DNA of 38,031 nt, taken from contig JBEBGV010000045.1 of NCBI GenBank assembly GCA_040081265.1, positions 1 through 38,031 of the forward strand, read 5' to 3'. This document shows, in pieces, positions 25,541 through 34,990 of the stretch. The position numbers and the translations under genes are program-made. The number at the start of each line of letters is the position of its first letter. The first letter of the stretch is position 1. Under the pieces are notes generated by a model. That model saw only the letters and a list, made by a program, of their open reading frames with translations. It ran no database searches and was not told the origin of the DNA. Origin of the DNA: JBEBGV01 sp040081265 (GTDB lineage: Bacteria; Acidobacteriota; Vicinamibacteria; Vicinamibacterales; UBA2999).

Positions 25541-26626
25541 GTGTCCCAGAGAACGACGTTCATCGTTGGAGCCGTGGCGATCGCGGCCGCGCTCGCGGCG
25601 GCGCTGATGCCACTGTCGCCCGTGCTGGTTGAGCGCGCGTTCTCGACCGGCGCGTACCCGGTGGTGCAGCGGGTCGTGACGTCAGTGAGCAACCTGCTGC
25701 CGTTCGCTGCCTTCGACATCCTGCTCGTTGCCGTCGTTGCGACCGCTGTCTTTGCCTTGCAGCGCGGCGTGGTGGCGTCGTTCAAGACGCGGCACGTGGC
25801 GCCCCTGGCTCGAGTCCTCTTTGCCTTCGCGTCGGGTGGCGCGCTGGCCTACATTGTCTTTCTTGGTCTCTGGGGTCTGAACTATCGTCGTGTGCCCATG
25901 CTCAGCCGCCTTGATGTGGTTGCATCGGTAGCCGGGACTGACGCTGTGCGTTCGCTCGGTCTGGACGCCGTGCGCCGACTGAACGAACTGCATGCTGAAG
26001 CGCATCGGATCGGCTGGGCAGAACCGGAATGGAGCAACGCGACGCTCACGGCATCGGCCGCACAAGTGCAGCGCGAACTCACCGGCGTTCGCGCCGCCGT
26101 GCCGGGACGCCTGAAGGACACGGCCCTGGGGCCATGGTTTCGCTGGAACGGCGTCGACGGCATGGTCAACCCGTTTGGCCTCGAGGTGCTCGAGAATCCG
26201 GATCTGTTGCCGTTCGAACGTCCATTCGTTGCGGCACACGAGTGGGCACATCTTGCCGGCTTTGCTTCGGAAGCCGAAGCCAGCTTCGTGGGGTTTCTCA
26301 CCTGCGTGCGGGGCGGGATACCCGATCAGTACAGCGGCTGGCTCTATCTCTACTGGCAGGTTGCTGGAGAAACCGACGCGCAGACGCGCCGGCAGCTGTC
26401 CGACGCCCTCGCACCGGGACCGCGTGCCGACGTGCAGGCGATCATCGCGCGTCTTCGGGCGGGCGAGTTGCCCGCCCTGCGGCTGGCCAGTTGGCGCGCC
26501 TACGATACCTACCTGAAAGCCAATCGTGTGGAGTCGGGGGTGAGGAGCTATGGCGAGGTGGTCAACCTGCTCGTTCGAGCACGGTTCAATCCCGGGTGGG
26601 TGCCTGTTCGCCGGGCGGCACGCTGA
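25541..26626 (+). CDS. DUF3810-type membrane protein with a metalloprotease-like HExxH
   Basis: 361 residues from the GTG at 25541. Three hydrophobic segments stand at the N-terminus (FIVGAVAIAAALAAALMPL, FAAFDILLVAVVATAVFAL, VLFAFASGGALAYIVFLGLWGL), the last followed by NYRRVP. The soluble part carries VNPFGLEV and then PFVAAHEWAHLAGFASEAEASFVGFL, where HEWAH plus the later EAEA would bind zinc. The family is named from sequence only; a membrane-bound protease is inferred. The 3' end overlaps the convergent Sua5-type gene by 41 bp. Confidence 0.82.
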   Translation: MSQRTTFIVGAVAIAAALAAALMPLSPVLVERAFSTGAYPVVQRVVTSVSNLLPFAAFDILLVAVVATAVFALQRGVVASFKTRHVAPLARVLFAFASGGALAYIVFLGLWGLNYRRVPMLSRLDVVASVAGTDAVRSLGLDAVRRLNELHAEAHRIGWAEPEWSNATLTASAAQVQRELTGVRAAVPGRLKDTALGPWFRWNGVDGMVNPFGLEVLENPDLLPFERPFVAAHEWAHLAGFASEAEASFVGFLTCVRGGIPDQYSGWLYLYWQVAGETDAQTRRQLSDALAPGPRADVQAIIARLRAGELPALRLASWRAYDTYLKANRVESGVRSYGEVVNLLVRARFNPGWVPVRRAAR

Positions 26627-27689
26627 CGATGTGCCCGGCTGATGCCCGCCGCAGGCGATCGCGGATCGCCAGGTTGATCCCGTCCGTGCCGGTCACCTGA
26701 ACGGCCAGAATCCGCCGTGCCGACACCACCTCATCGCATCGCCGCAACGCGTCGTAGAGGTGAGCGGCGATGACCTCGGGTGCCGATTCCAACCCGAGAT
26801 CGACGAGCACCAGCAACCCATCTCCATTGCCATGAATGAAACTGCGGATGGCCTGCAGCTGTTCACTCGGCGCCAGCACCACAACGGGCTCATTGGCGGT
26901 GAGCGCGCTCCGCAACTCGGTCCCGACCAGCTGAACGATGGCCTGCGGGTCACCTTCATACAGAGTGAGAGGCGTGGTCGGCGCATAGTGCCGGGAGAGC
27001 ATCCCTGGAGCGGGCATGGCCGTATCGCCGCGCGCATCGGCCTGTCGGAGGGTCATCGCTGGCAACACGGCGCTGAGGCGTTCGAGCGTGACACCGCCGG
27101 GACGCAACACAACCGGGGGATCGACGGTGAGATCGACGACGGTCGATTCAATGCCGACCATCGTCGGCCCGCCATCGATGATGAGATCAATGCGATCGCC
27201 GAGGTCGCGCTCGACGTGCTCGGCTCTGGTCGGGCTGGGTCTCGAGAACAGGTTCGCGCTTGGTGCGGCGACGGGAACGCGGGCGGCGCGCACGAGGGCT
27301 TGAGCGATGGGGTGTGCAGGCACGCGGACGGCGACGGTGTCGAGGCCGGCCGTCACCTCATCGCCGATGCTCGCGGCGCGTGGCATGACCAGCGTGAGCG
27401 GCCCGGGCCAGAACGCGCGCGCCAGCTGTTCTGCGCCGGGCGGCAGGTGTGAGACAACTGCCAGCGCATCCGCGACGCTGGCGACATGAACGATCAGCGG
27501 GTCTGTGGCTGGGCGGCCCTTGGCGTGAAAGATGCGGCGCACAGCTGAGGCGTTGGTCGCGTCTGCGCCAAGTCCGTACACCGTTTCGGTCGGGAACGCG
27601 ACCAGGCCACCGGCGCGAATGATTGCCGCGGCGCGCTCGATCGCGTCGTCGGCGGGTGCATTCGGATCAATCTCGAGGATCTCGGCCAA
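26586..27689 (-). CDS. L-threonylcarbamoyladenylate synthase (Sua5/YwlC type)
   Basis: 367 residues from the TTG at 27689, where family similarity begins (LAEILEIDPN); no ATG is nearby, and an open frame upstream would run into the divergent gene. It makes threonylcarbamoyl-AMP from Thr, bicarbonate and ATP for the t6A37 modification of tRNAs reading ANN codons. The YrdC domain shows VAFPTETVYGLGADA, KGRPATDPLIVHV and VAAPSANLFSRPSPT. The linker SRHYAPTTPLTLYEG leads into a C-terminal Sua5 domain (about 230-365), so this is the long form, not the short TsaC form. Confidence 0.9.
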   Translation of the reverse strand: MAEILEIDPNAPADDAIERAAAIIRAGGLVAFPTETVYGLGADATNASAVRRIFHAKGRPATDPLIVHVASVADALAVVSHLPPGAEQLARAFWPGPLTLVMPRAASIGDEVTAGLDTVAVRVPAHPIAQALVRAARVPVAAPSANLFSRPSPTRAEHVERDLGDRIDLIIDGGPTMVGIESTVVDLTVDPPVVLRPGGVTLERLSAVLPAMTLRQADARGDTAMPAPGMLSRHYAPTTPLTLYEGDPQAIVQLVGTELRSALTANEPVVVLAPSEQLQAIRSFIHGNGDGLLVLVDLGLESAPEVIAAHLYDALRRCDEVVSARRILAVQVTGTDGINLAIRDRLRRASAGHIVSVPPGEQAPTRD

Positions 27690-27721
27690 CCTCAGGAGTG
27701 TACTTCGGGTATTCTGACGCC

Positions 27722-28297
27722 ATGCAGGAGCGTCTGCCGTTTGAGAGTGCTGCGCCAGCTCTCGAGCGTGCTCAGAGTCCCTACTTCGTGCGACACCGCC
27801 TGGCACGCCGTTACCTCGTGCGCGTGGAACCCACCGGACGCGTGCGGGTCACTATTCCGCGTGGTGGCTCGAAGCGCGAGGCCGAGGCGTTTGTGACCCG
27901 GCAGAAAGGCTGGATTGCCCGGCAGCTCCTGCGTCTGCCTTCACAGGGTTCAGCATTTTCTGCGGAGGAGCGTGAGCGTCTCCAGGCGCTGGCCACACAG
28001 GAACTCCCGCCCCAGTTGCATGCCCTTGCCGCGCGCCACGGGCTGCAGGTATCGCGGGTGACGATCAGGAACCAGCGATCGCGGTGGGGATCCTGTGGCC
28101 GCAACGGACACATCACGTTGAACTGGCGTCTGATGGCGATGCCCGACTGGGTCCGGGAATACGTCCTGATTCACGAACTGATGCACCTGCGGCGCCTCGA
28201 TCATTCGCCGGCCTACTGGAAGTTCGTCGAGGCCGCGTGCCCGGGGCACGAACGCGCCCGGGCATGGCTCCGGGCCAACGGGCCCTCTCTGGCATGA
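27722..28297 (+). CDS. YgjP-like (DUF45) zinc metallopeptidase
   Basis: 191 residues. ATG at 27722, 32 bp from the divergent Sua5-type start. The zinc site is VLIHELMHLRRLDHSPAYWKFVEAACP, with two His from HELMH and the third in DHSPAYW. Upstream marks are VRVTIPRGGSKREAEAFV and RSRWGSCGRNGHITLNWRL, characteristic of the family, whose structure resembles SprT/WLM peptidases. The substrate is not established; there is no signal peptide, so it is cytosolic. Confidence 0.88.
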   Translation: MQERLPFESAAPALERAQSPYFVRHRLARRYLVRVEPTGRVRVTIPRGGSKREAEAFVTRQKGWIARQLLRLPSQGSAFSAEERERLQALATQELPPQLHALAARHGLQVSRVTIRNQRSRWGSCGRNGHITLNWRLMAMPDWVREYVLIHELMHLRRLDHSPAYWKFVEAACPGHERARAWLRANGPSLA

Positions 28298-28344
28298 GCG
28301 GGGACCACCTCCCGGCTGTGCGCGTCTGTTATTGACAGAGCACT

Positions 28345-28857
28345 ATGCCGAGCCGACGACAGGTTCTCTTCGTTGCGGCCACGACCGTCGGGCTGGCCCC
28401 GGTGGTCGCCTGGCTTTCCAGTCCCGACCGGGCAAACGCCACCATGACCGATTCAACCAAGTCCGCGCCGTTCCTCGTGGTCAAGTCCGAGGACGACTGG
28501 CGCAAGGAACTATCGCCCGACGCATATCGCGTCCTGCGCGAACACGGAACCGAACGGGCGTTCACGAGTCCGCTGAATGTTGAAAAGCGACACGGGACGT
28601 ATGTCTGCCGTGCCTGCGGACAAGCACTGTTTTCGTCTGACACGAAGTACGAGAGCGGCAGCGGGTGGCCGAGCTTCTTCCAGCCACTCGAGGACGGCGT
28701 TGGCACCAACGTCGATCGCAGCTACTTCATGGTCCGCACTGAAGTGCACTGTTCTCGCTGTGGCGGTCACCTCGGGCACCTGTTTGACGATGGGCCGAAA
28801 CCGACGGGCCTGCGCTACTGCATGAACGGGGTCGCGCTGGAGTTCAAGGAAGGCTGA
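28345..28857 (+). CDS. msrB: exported peptide-methionine (R)-S-oxide reductase
   Basis: 170 residues. It reduces the R epimer of methionine sulfoxide in proteins. The N-terminus SRRQVLFVAATTVGLAPVVAW is a Tat-like signal. The MsrB domain has zinc pairs CRAC and CSRC, SGSGWPSFFQPL, HLGHLFDDGP and the catalytic Cys in LRYCMNGVAL (most relatives have RYCxNS; Gly replaces Ser here). It overlaps msrA by one base and probably forms a periplasmic repair pair with it. Confidence 0.93.
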   Translation: MPSRRQVLFVAATTVGLAPVVAWLSSPDRANATMTDSTKSAPFLVVKSEDDWRKELSPDAYRVLREHGTERAFTSPLNVEKRHGTYVCRACGQALFSSDTKYESGSGWPSFFQPLEDGVGTNVDRSYFMVRTEVHCSRCGGHLGHLFDDGPKPTGLRYCMNGVALEFKEG

Positions 28858-29543
28858 TGCCCCGGTCTCTCCGGCTGGCGGTGTCGTACGCGGCAGTGTT
28901 CCTGGCCTGCGTGGCTGTATACCTGTCGGGATGGGGAAGATCGGCCACGTCGGCCCAGGGTCCGCGCCCGCCTGTCCCGTCCACGTCGCTGGCGCTGCCC
29001 GACGACAGGCCCGTTCCTGCGGGGCTCGAGAAGGCAACCCTGGCCTCGGGTTGCTTCTGGTGCACCGAGTCTGATTTCGACGAGGTCAAGGGCGTGATCT
29101 CGACGACATCGGGGTACACCGGTGGGCGTGTCGTGCGACCAACCTACGAGCAGGTCTCGTCAGGCGGCACGGGACATGTCGAGTCGATTGAGATCCTCTT
29201 CGACCCGCGGGTCGTGACGTTTGACCAGTTGCTCGATCACTACTGGCACAACGTTGACTTCTTCAACGACCACGGGCAGTTCTGTGATCTCGGCGAGCAG
29301 TATCGACCGGTCATCTTCGTGTACGGCAACGCGCAGCGGGCTGTCGCGGAGGCGTCGAAGGCGCGTCTCCAGCAACGCTTCGCGCAGCGTGTCGTCGTCG
29401 AGATCGTCGATGCGACAGTGTTTTACCCGGCCGAGGACTATCACCAGGACTACAGCGGCAAGAACTACGTCCGGTATTGCGTCTACCGCTGGGGGTGCGG
29501 GCGCGACCAGCGGCTCGCCGAAATCTGGAAGAACGCCTCCTGA
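28857..29543 (+). CDS. msrA: exported peptide-methionine (S)-S-oxide reductase
   Basis: 228 residues. It reduces the S epimer of methionine sulfoxide. The N-terminal hydrophobic segment (LAVSYAAVFLACVAVYLSGW) is a signal peptide or anchor. The catalytic motif is GCFWCTESDF with nucleophile Cys66; GYTGG, HVESIEILFDP, QFCDLGEQYRPVIF and EDYHQDYSGKNYVRYCVYRWGCGRD follow. Cysteines in the last stretch could act as resolving residues. Its start overlaps the msrB stop (TGATG). No thioredoxin-like or CcdA/MsrQ partner is adjacent. Confidence 0.94.
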   Translation: MPRSLRLAVSYAAVFLACVAVYLSGWGRSATSAQGPRPPVPSTSLALPDDRPVPAGLEKATLASGCFWCTESDFDEVKGVISTTSGYTGGRVVRPTYEQVSSGGTGHVESIEILFDPRVVTFDQLLDHYWHNVDFFNDHGQFCDLGEQYRPVIFVYGNAQRAVAEASKARLQQRFAQRVVVEIVDATVFYPAEDYHQDYSGKNYVRYCVYRWGCGRDQRLAEIWKNAS

Positions 29544-29545
29544 GG

Positions 29546-29570
29546 ATAAATGGGGTCTGACCCCATTTAT
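29546..29570. repeat. perfect 12-bp-arm palindrome downstream of msrA
   Basis: ATAAATGGGGTC-t-GACCCCATTTAT begins 2 bp after the msrA stop. A second partial copy of the core (GTCAGACCCC) follows at 29573-29582. The core GGGGTCTGACCCC resembles REP-like intergenic repeats associated with RAYT transposases in other bacteria. It may also stop transcription. No transposase is in view. Confidence 0.65.
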
Positions 29571-29711
29571 TAGTCAGACCCCTCTTGCCGGGCGGTCTGT
29601 GCGCACACCGTGCGCGTGGCTGCACCCCCGCTGACGCGCCCTGCATGCTCCTGCGCACGACCGCGCGCGAGGCGGTCAAGTCTTCGGTGTTTGTCCCGAT
29701 TTGAGCGGGAG

Positions 29712-29740
29712 ACACATGTGAGCGGTTCGGTCACACGTGT
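29712..29740 (+). promoter_or_regulatory. inverted repeat just upstream of the sigma-54 activator gene
   Basis: ACACATGTGA-N9-TCACACGTGT, ten-base arms with one mismatch, ends 6 bp before the ATG at 29747. It occupies the place of a ribosome site; no Shine-Dalgarno sequence is visible. It could be an operator or a translational control stem. The rest of 29571-29711 shows no gene. Confidence 0.4.
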
Positions 29741-29746
29741 CGACTC

Positions 29747-31173
<1,427 letters not shown>

Positions 31174-31177
<4 letters not shown>

Positions 31178-32166
31178 TGGCGCTGTCGCTGCCAGGTACG
31201 CGCAGGAGCCGTGTGCTCATCGCCGACGACATGGCCAGCGTGCTGGCCCTGTTTCAGAAACTGCTGGTCAATGACGGGCACGAGGTCATCACCGCAACCG
31301 ACGGCGTCGAAGCACTCGAGGCGGTGTACCGCGAGCGTCCCGACGTGGTCATCCTCGACGTGGCGATGCCGAGGATGGACGGACTCGAGGTGTGTCGACG
31401 GCTCAAAGCCGACCCGGACGTCCGCCTGACGCCGGTCGTGCTCGTCACCGGGCTCAGCGAGGTGTCCGACCGTATCCGCGGGATAGAAGCTGGCGCGGAC
31501 GAGTTCCTGACCAAGCCTGTCCACCCGCATGAACTGCGCGCCCGCATCACGGCCCTGACGCACGTCAAGTCCCTGATCGACGAACTCGACTCGGCAGAGG
31601 CCGCGTTCATGACGCTGGCGTTGACCATTGAAGCGCGCGATCCCAACACCAACGGACACTGCGAACGGCTCGCGGAGCGTGCAGTGCGGCTGGGACGGAC
31701 GCTCGGCCTGGCCGACGAGGATCTGGCCGCGCTGCATCGCGGTGGGTACCTGCATGACGTGGGCAAGATCGGCGTTCCCGACGCCGTCCTGCTCAAGCCG
31801 GGCCCACTGACGACCGAAGAGTTCGCGGTCATGAAGACACACCCGGACATCGGCGACGCCCTGTGCGCACCACTTCGGTCGCTCAGATCGGTGCGTCCGA
31901 TCGTGAGATGCCACCACGAGCGGATTGATGGCAGCGGATACCCGCAGGGCCTTCGAGGGGACGAGGTGCCGCTGCTTGCTCACCTGGTCGGCATTGTCGA
32001 TGTCTACGACGCGTTGACGTCGAAGCGCCCCTACCGTGATGCGCTGCGAGACGAAGTGGCGCGACAGTACTTGCTGGAAGAAGTAGACCGTGGTCGTTTT
32101 TCCTCTGTGTATGTTGAAGCGTTTCTCGACATTCTGTCCGGACTCGGCATCGCCGACGTCGCCTGA
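31174..32166 (+). CDS. response regulator with HD-GYP phosphodiesterase domain
   Basis: 330 residues. The N-terminal receiver has Asp62 (VVILDVAMPRMDG) and Lys in FLTKPVHPHEL. The C-terminal HD-GYP domain carries NTNGHCERLAERAV, YLHDVGKIGVPDAVLLKPGPLT, and HHERIDGSGYPQGLRGDEVP with the full GYP triplet. RpfG-type proteins of this build hydrolyse cyclic di-GMP to GMP; the metal ligands look complete, so activity is likely. The start overlaps the upstream regulator gene by 4 bp and the kinase starts 15 bp after its stop. Confidence 0.93.
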
Positions 32167-32181
32167 CGCATTGGTGTCCCG

Positions 32182-33381
32182 GTGCCCACGATGAGTCACG
32201 GGTCTTCCGCCCTGGATGTGCCCCCGCAGAGCGTGTCGAGCGCTCAGGCGGTGCGTGCCGCACGTATCGAGAGCGTGAGCCACTTTGCAGCGGCCATTGC
32301 CCATGATTTGAATAACGTCCTCACTGCCGTCCTGGGCTACGGCACCCTGCTGTCGGAGCGCGTGGCCGAGAATCCCGAGGCGCTCAACGATGCGCGCGAA
32401 GTCCTGGCCGCGGCAGAACGCGCCGCCACGCTGACGCGACACCTCCTGGCGTTCAGTCGCCGGCAGGTGCTGGCGCCAAAACGGGCCGATGTCGGCGGGA
32501 TGTTCGAGACCGTGCGCCCGCGGTTGCTCGAATCGATTGGCAAGCGGGTAACCCTGGAACTCCAGGCCGACGACGGTACGCCCGCGGTGAGCATCGACGT
32601 GGACCGCCTGCAGGACGCGCTGGTGGCGCTGGCGGTGAATGCCAGCGATGCCATGCCCGAGGGTGGCCGTCTGCGCATCGAGGCGGCCGGGATCGCTGTT
32701 GACGGAAGCTCGGCGACTGGCCACGTCCAGCTCGAGGCTGGCCAGTATGTGCGCATCTCGGTGACCGACAGTGGACGCGGCATCCCGGCCGACATTCAGG
32801 ACCGTGTCTTCGAGCCGTTCTTTACGACCAAGATGCGTGGGCTGGGCGAGGGTCTCGGGTTGTCGACTGTCTACGGGTTCATCCGGCAGAGCGGTGGACA
32901 CGTCCTGCTCCAGAGCGAGGAAGGGCGAGGCACGACGGTCCAGCTCTACCTGCCGATTCTGCCTGTGGCCACCGCCTCGGCACAGTCCGCGAATGACCCT
33001 GTGGTCAGGCGAGGCTCTGGCCAGACCGTCCTGCTCGTGGACGATACCGACGCGATTCGCCGGCAGGTGGCAGATTCGCTTCGCCGGTCCGGCTATCGGG
33101 TGATTGTCGCCAACAGCGCGTCGGAAGCGTTGTATGTGGCCGGCTGCCAGCGCGGACCGATCCATATGCTCCTGACCGACGTGATCATGCCAGGCAGCAG
33201 CGGCGTGGACCTGGCGCGCGAGCTGCGAACCGAACGACGCGGGCTGCGCGTCCTCTATATGTCGGGGTTCAGCGGCCATGAGGCCGTCCAGCAGGGCGTA
33301 CTCGCGGCCGGCGAGAGTTTCATCGAAAAGCCTTTCAGTCGCGACGCCCTGCTGCAGAAGGTCGCGGCGTTGCTAAGATAG
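32182..33381 (+). CDS. soluble hybrid histidine kinase with C-terminal receiver
   Basis: 399 residues from a GTG (an ATG nine bases later is possible). It has no membrane segment and no PAS or other sensor domain, only a 28-residue lead. HisKA has phospho-acceptor His41 in AAIAHDLNNVLTAVLGYG. The HATPase part shows LVALAVNASDAMPEGG (N box), VTDSGRGIPADIQDRVFEPFFTTK (G1, F) and GLGEGLGLSTVYGFIRQSGG (G2). The receiver at about 285-399 has VLLVDDTDAIRR, MLLTDVIMPG and FIEKPFSR. It probably phosphorylates one or both regulators upstream in the operon. The signal must come through a partner protein or an intracellular cue. Confidence 0.92.
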   Translation: MPTMSHGSSALDVPPQSVSSAQAVRAARIESVSHFAAAIAHDLNNVLTAVLGYGTLLSERVAENPEALNDAREVLAAAERAATLTRHLLAFSRRQVLAPKRADVGGMFETVRPRLLESIGKRVTLELQADDGTPAVSIDVDRLQDALVALAVNASDAMPEGGRLRIEAAGIAVDGSSATGHVQLEAGQYVRISVTDSGRGIPADIQDRVFEPFFTTKMRGLGEGLGLSTVYGFIRQSGGHVLLQSEEGRGTTVQLYLPILPVATASAQSANDPVVRRGSGQTVLLVDDTDAIRRQVADSLRRSGYRVIVANSASEALYVAGCQRGPIHMLLTDVIMPGSSGVDLARELRTERRGLRVLYMSGFSGHEAVQQGVLAAGESFIEKPFSRDALLQKVAALLR

Positions 33382-33385
33382 CGTC

Positions 33386-33820
33386 ATGCAATATCCAGAA
33401 CAGTTCATCGCCCCCATGAGAGCCGAACTCACGCGCGTCGGCGTTCGTGAGTTCAGGACGCCGGCGGAAGTCGACGCTGCCGTGAGCGCCCCTGGCACGA
33501 CGATGATCATCGTCAACTCGATCTGCGGGTGTGCCGCGGGTAAGGCTCGTCCGGCTATCGCCATGGCGCTGCGGCACGCGCGGGTGCCCGACGCCGTCGG
33601 GACGGTGTTTGCCGGCGGAGACATGGACGCGACCGCTCGCGCCCGTGAGCACTTCGCTCCCTATCCACCGTCGTCTCCATCGGTGGCCATCCTGCGGGAC
33701 GGCAAGGTGGTGTTCATGCTCGAACGGCGCGACATCGAGACGCGCGACGCGCTGTCGATTGCCGCCACCCTCACCGCTGCCTTCGATCAGCACTGCGCGC
33801 AGCCAGAACTTCAAAGTTAG
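33386..33820 (+). CDS. bacilliredoxin (BrxA/BrxB, YphP/YqiW family)
   Basis: 144 residues with the thioredoxin fold and the CGC active site at Cys47-Gly-Cys49 (VNSICGCAAGKARPA). SVAILRDGKVVFMLERRDIE is the conserved second half. In Firmicutes the family removes bacillithiol from proteins; in Acidobacteriota relatives the thiol partner may be bacillithiol or another low-molecular-weight thiol, not proven here. It starts 4 bp after the hybrid kinase stop and is likely the last gene of the signalling operon, which hints at redox input. The last codons run into a purine-rich repeat. Confidence 0.9.
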   Translation: MQYPEQFIAPMRAELTRVGVREFRTPAEVDAAVSAPGTTMIIVNSICGCAAGKARPAIAMALRHARVPDAVGTVFAGGDMDATARAREHFAPYPPSSPSVAILRDGKVVFMLERRDIETRDALSIAATLTAAFDQHCAQPELQS

Positions 33821-33929
33821 AAGTGCGAAGTGCGAAGGGGAAGTACGAAGGTGGGAAGTGGGAAGTCACTTCGCACTTCCACCTTCCACACTTCTACTTC
33901 CCACTTCGCACTTCAAACTTCGCACTTTC
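33817..33929. repeat. purine/pyrimidine low-complexity inverted repeat built on GAAGTGC
   Basis: A purine-rich arm (33817-33866) iterates GAAGTGC/GAAGTGG-like heptamers; a pyrimidine-rich arm (33867-33929) iterates CACTTCGCACTTCCA. The whole can fold back around AAGTCACTT. It fills the gap between the stops of the bacilliredoxin and moaA genes and overlaps the end of the former. It is like the 24077-24150 element in layout but different in sequence. Confidence 0.75.
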
Positions 33930-33931
33930 CT

Positions 33932-34957
33932 CTAGCCGCCCCTGGTGTGCATCTCCAGGTGGGGGTCACGGCGAAGCGTGTCCACAGAGATGAGTGGGGA
34001 GCGGTCACGCGCGGCCAGGCGATCCTCGGCGCCGCGGTCGGTGCGTGCTTCCCACGTCTCGCGGATGATCTGCTGAAGCGCGCCATCCGAAGCGCCCGAA
34101 CGGACGACCCCGCGAAGGTCCAGTCCCGACCGCGCGTACAGACACCGATACCAGACGCCGTCGGCAGTGACCCGACTGCGGTCGCAGTCTGCGCAGAAGG
34201 GCGACGTGGTTGACGCGATGATGCCGAAGATGGTGCCATCCGGCAGCTGATAGCGTGAGGCTGGCGCCGACGATTGCTCGACGATGGCGGTTGGCCGGCC
34301 GTAGTGCGCCTCAATCGTGGCGAGGATCTCGTCGCGTGTCATGACCCGGGCCATCGACCACTCGGTGGCGCCACCCACGTCCATGTATTCGATGAAGCGG
34401 ACCTCGCCACGCGTCTGCCGACCGAACGCGATGATGTCCACGAGTTCATCGTCGTTGGTCCCCTTGAGCACCACCGTATCGATCTTCAGGCCGTCGAACA
34501 CCTGACTGGCGACGTCGATGCCCTCCAGCACTCTGTCCAGTTCGTCATAGCGCGTCAGCGCCTTGAAACGTTCGGGGCGGAGCGTGTCGAGGCTGACAGT
34601 CAGGCGATGAAGGCCCGCGTCGCGCAGTCCCCGTGCGGCGGCGCTCAGGAGCACGCCGTTGGTCGTCATCGCGAGATCGGTGATGCCCGGTCGCTGAGCC
34701 AGCCGCTCGATCAGGTTGGGGAGGTCCTTGCGCAGCAGTGGCTCTCCGCCGGTCAGCCGCACCTTGTCGACGCCGAGCGCCACGAAGGCATCGACCACCC
34801 GCTCGACTTCTTCGAAGCGAAGGATATTCTCGCGCGGCAGCCAGACGTAATCCGCTTCGGGCATGCAGTACTGGCAGCGCAGGTTGCACCGGTCTGTCAC
34901 CGACAGACGCAGGTTGCGCAGGGGGCGGGCCAGCCGATCGCTCACCATTCTCTGCAT
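33932..34957 (-). CDS. moaA: GTP 3',8-cyclase (molybdenum cofactor synthesis)
   Basis: 341 residues (ATG 34957; ATG 34948 is a good alternative). Radical-SAM enzyme that converts GTP to 3',8-cH2GTP, the first step of molybdopterin synthesis, with MoaC. The first 4Fe-4S cluster site is Cys24, Cys28, Cys31 (CNLRCQYC). LTGGEPLLRKDL binds SAM. The second cluster is in FCADCDRSRVTADGVWYRCLY. The C-terminus ends in RGG, matching the essential Gly-Gly tail. No other moa gene is in the window. It is divergent from surE. Confidence 0.95.
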   Translation of the reverse strand: MQRMVSDRLARPLRNLRLSVTDRCNLRCQYCMPEADYVWLPRENILRFEEVERVVDAFVALGVDKVRLTGGEPLLRKDLPNLIERLAQRPGITDLAMTTNGVLLSAAARGLRDAGLHRLTVSLDTLRPERFKALTRYDELDRVLEGIDVASQVFDGLKIDTVVLKGTNDDELVDIIAFGRQTRGEVRFIEYMDVGGATEWSMARVMTRDEILATIEAHYGRPTAIVEQSSAPASRYQLPDGTIFGIIASTTSPFCADCDRSRVTADGVWYRCLYARSGLDLRGVVRSGASDGALQQIIRETWEARTDRGAEDRLAARDRSPLISVDTLRRDPHLEMHTRGG

Positions 34958-34990
34958 TCTCGCACGTGAGCTAAGATGCCTTCACACCTG

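Noticed and set aside
28326..28340. TCTGT/ACAGA small stem before msrB
   Set aside because: Only five base pairs with no T tract; indistinguishable from chance.
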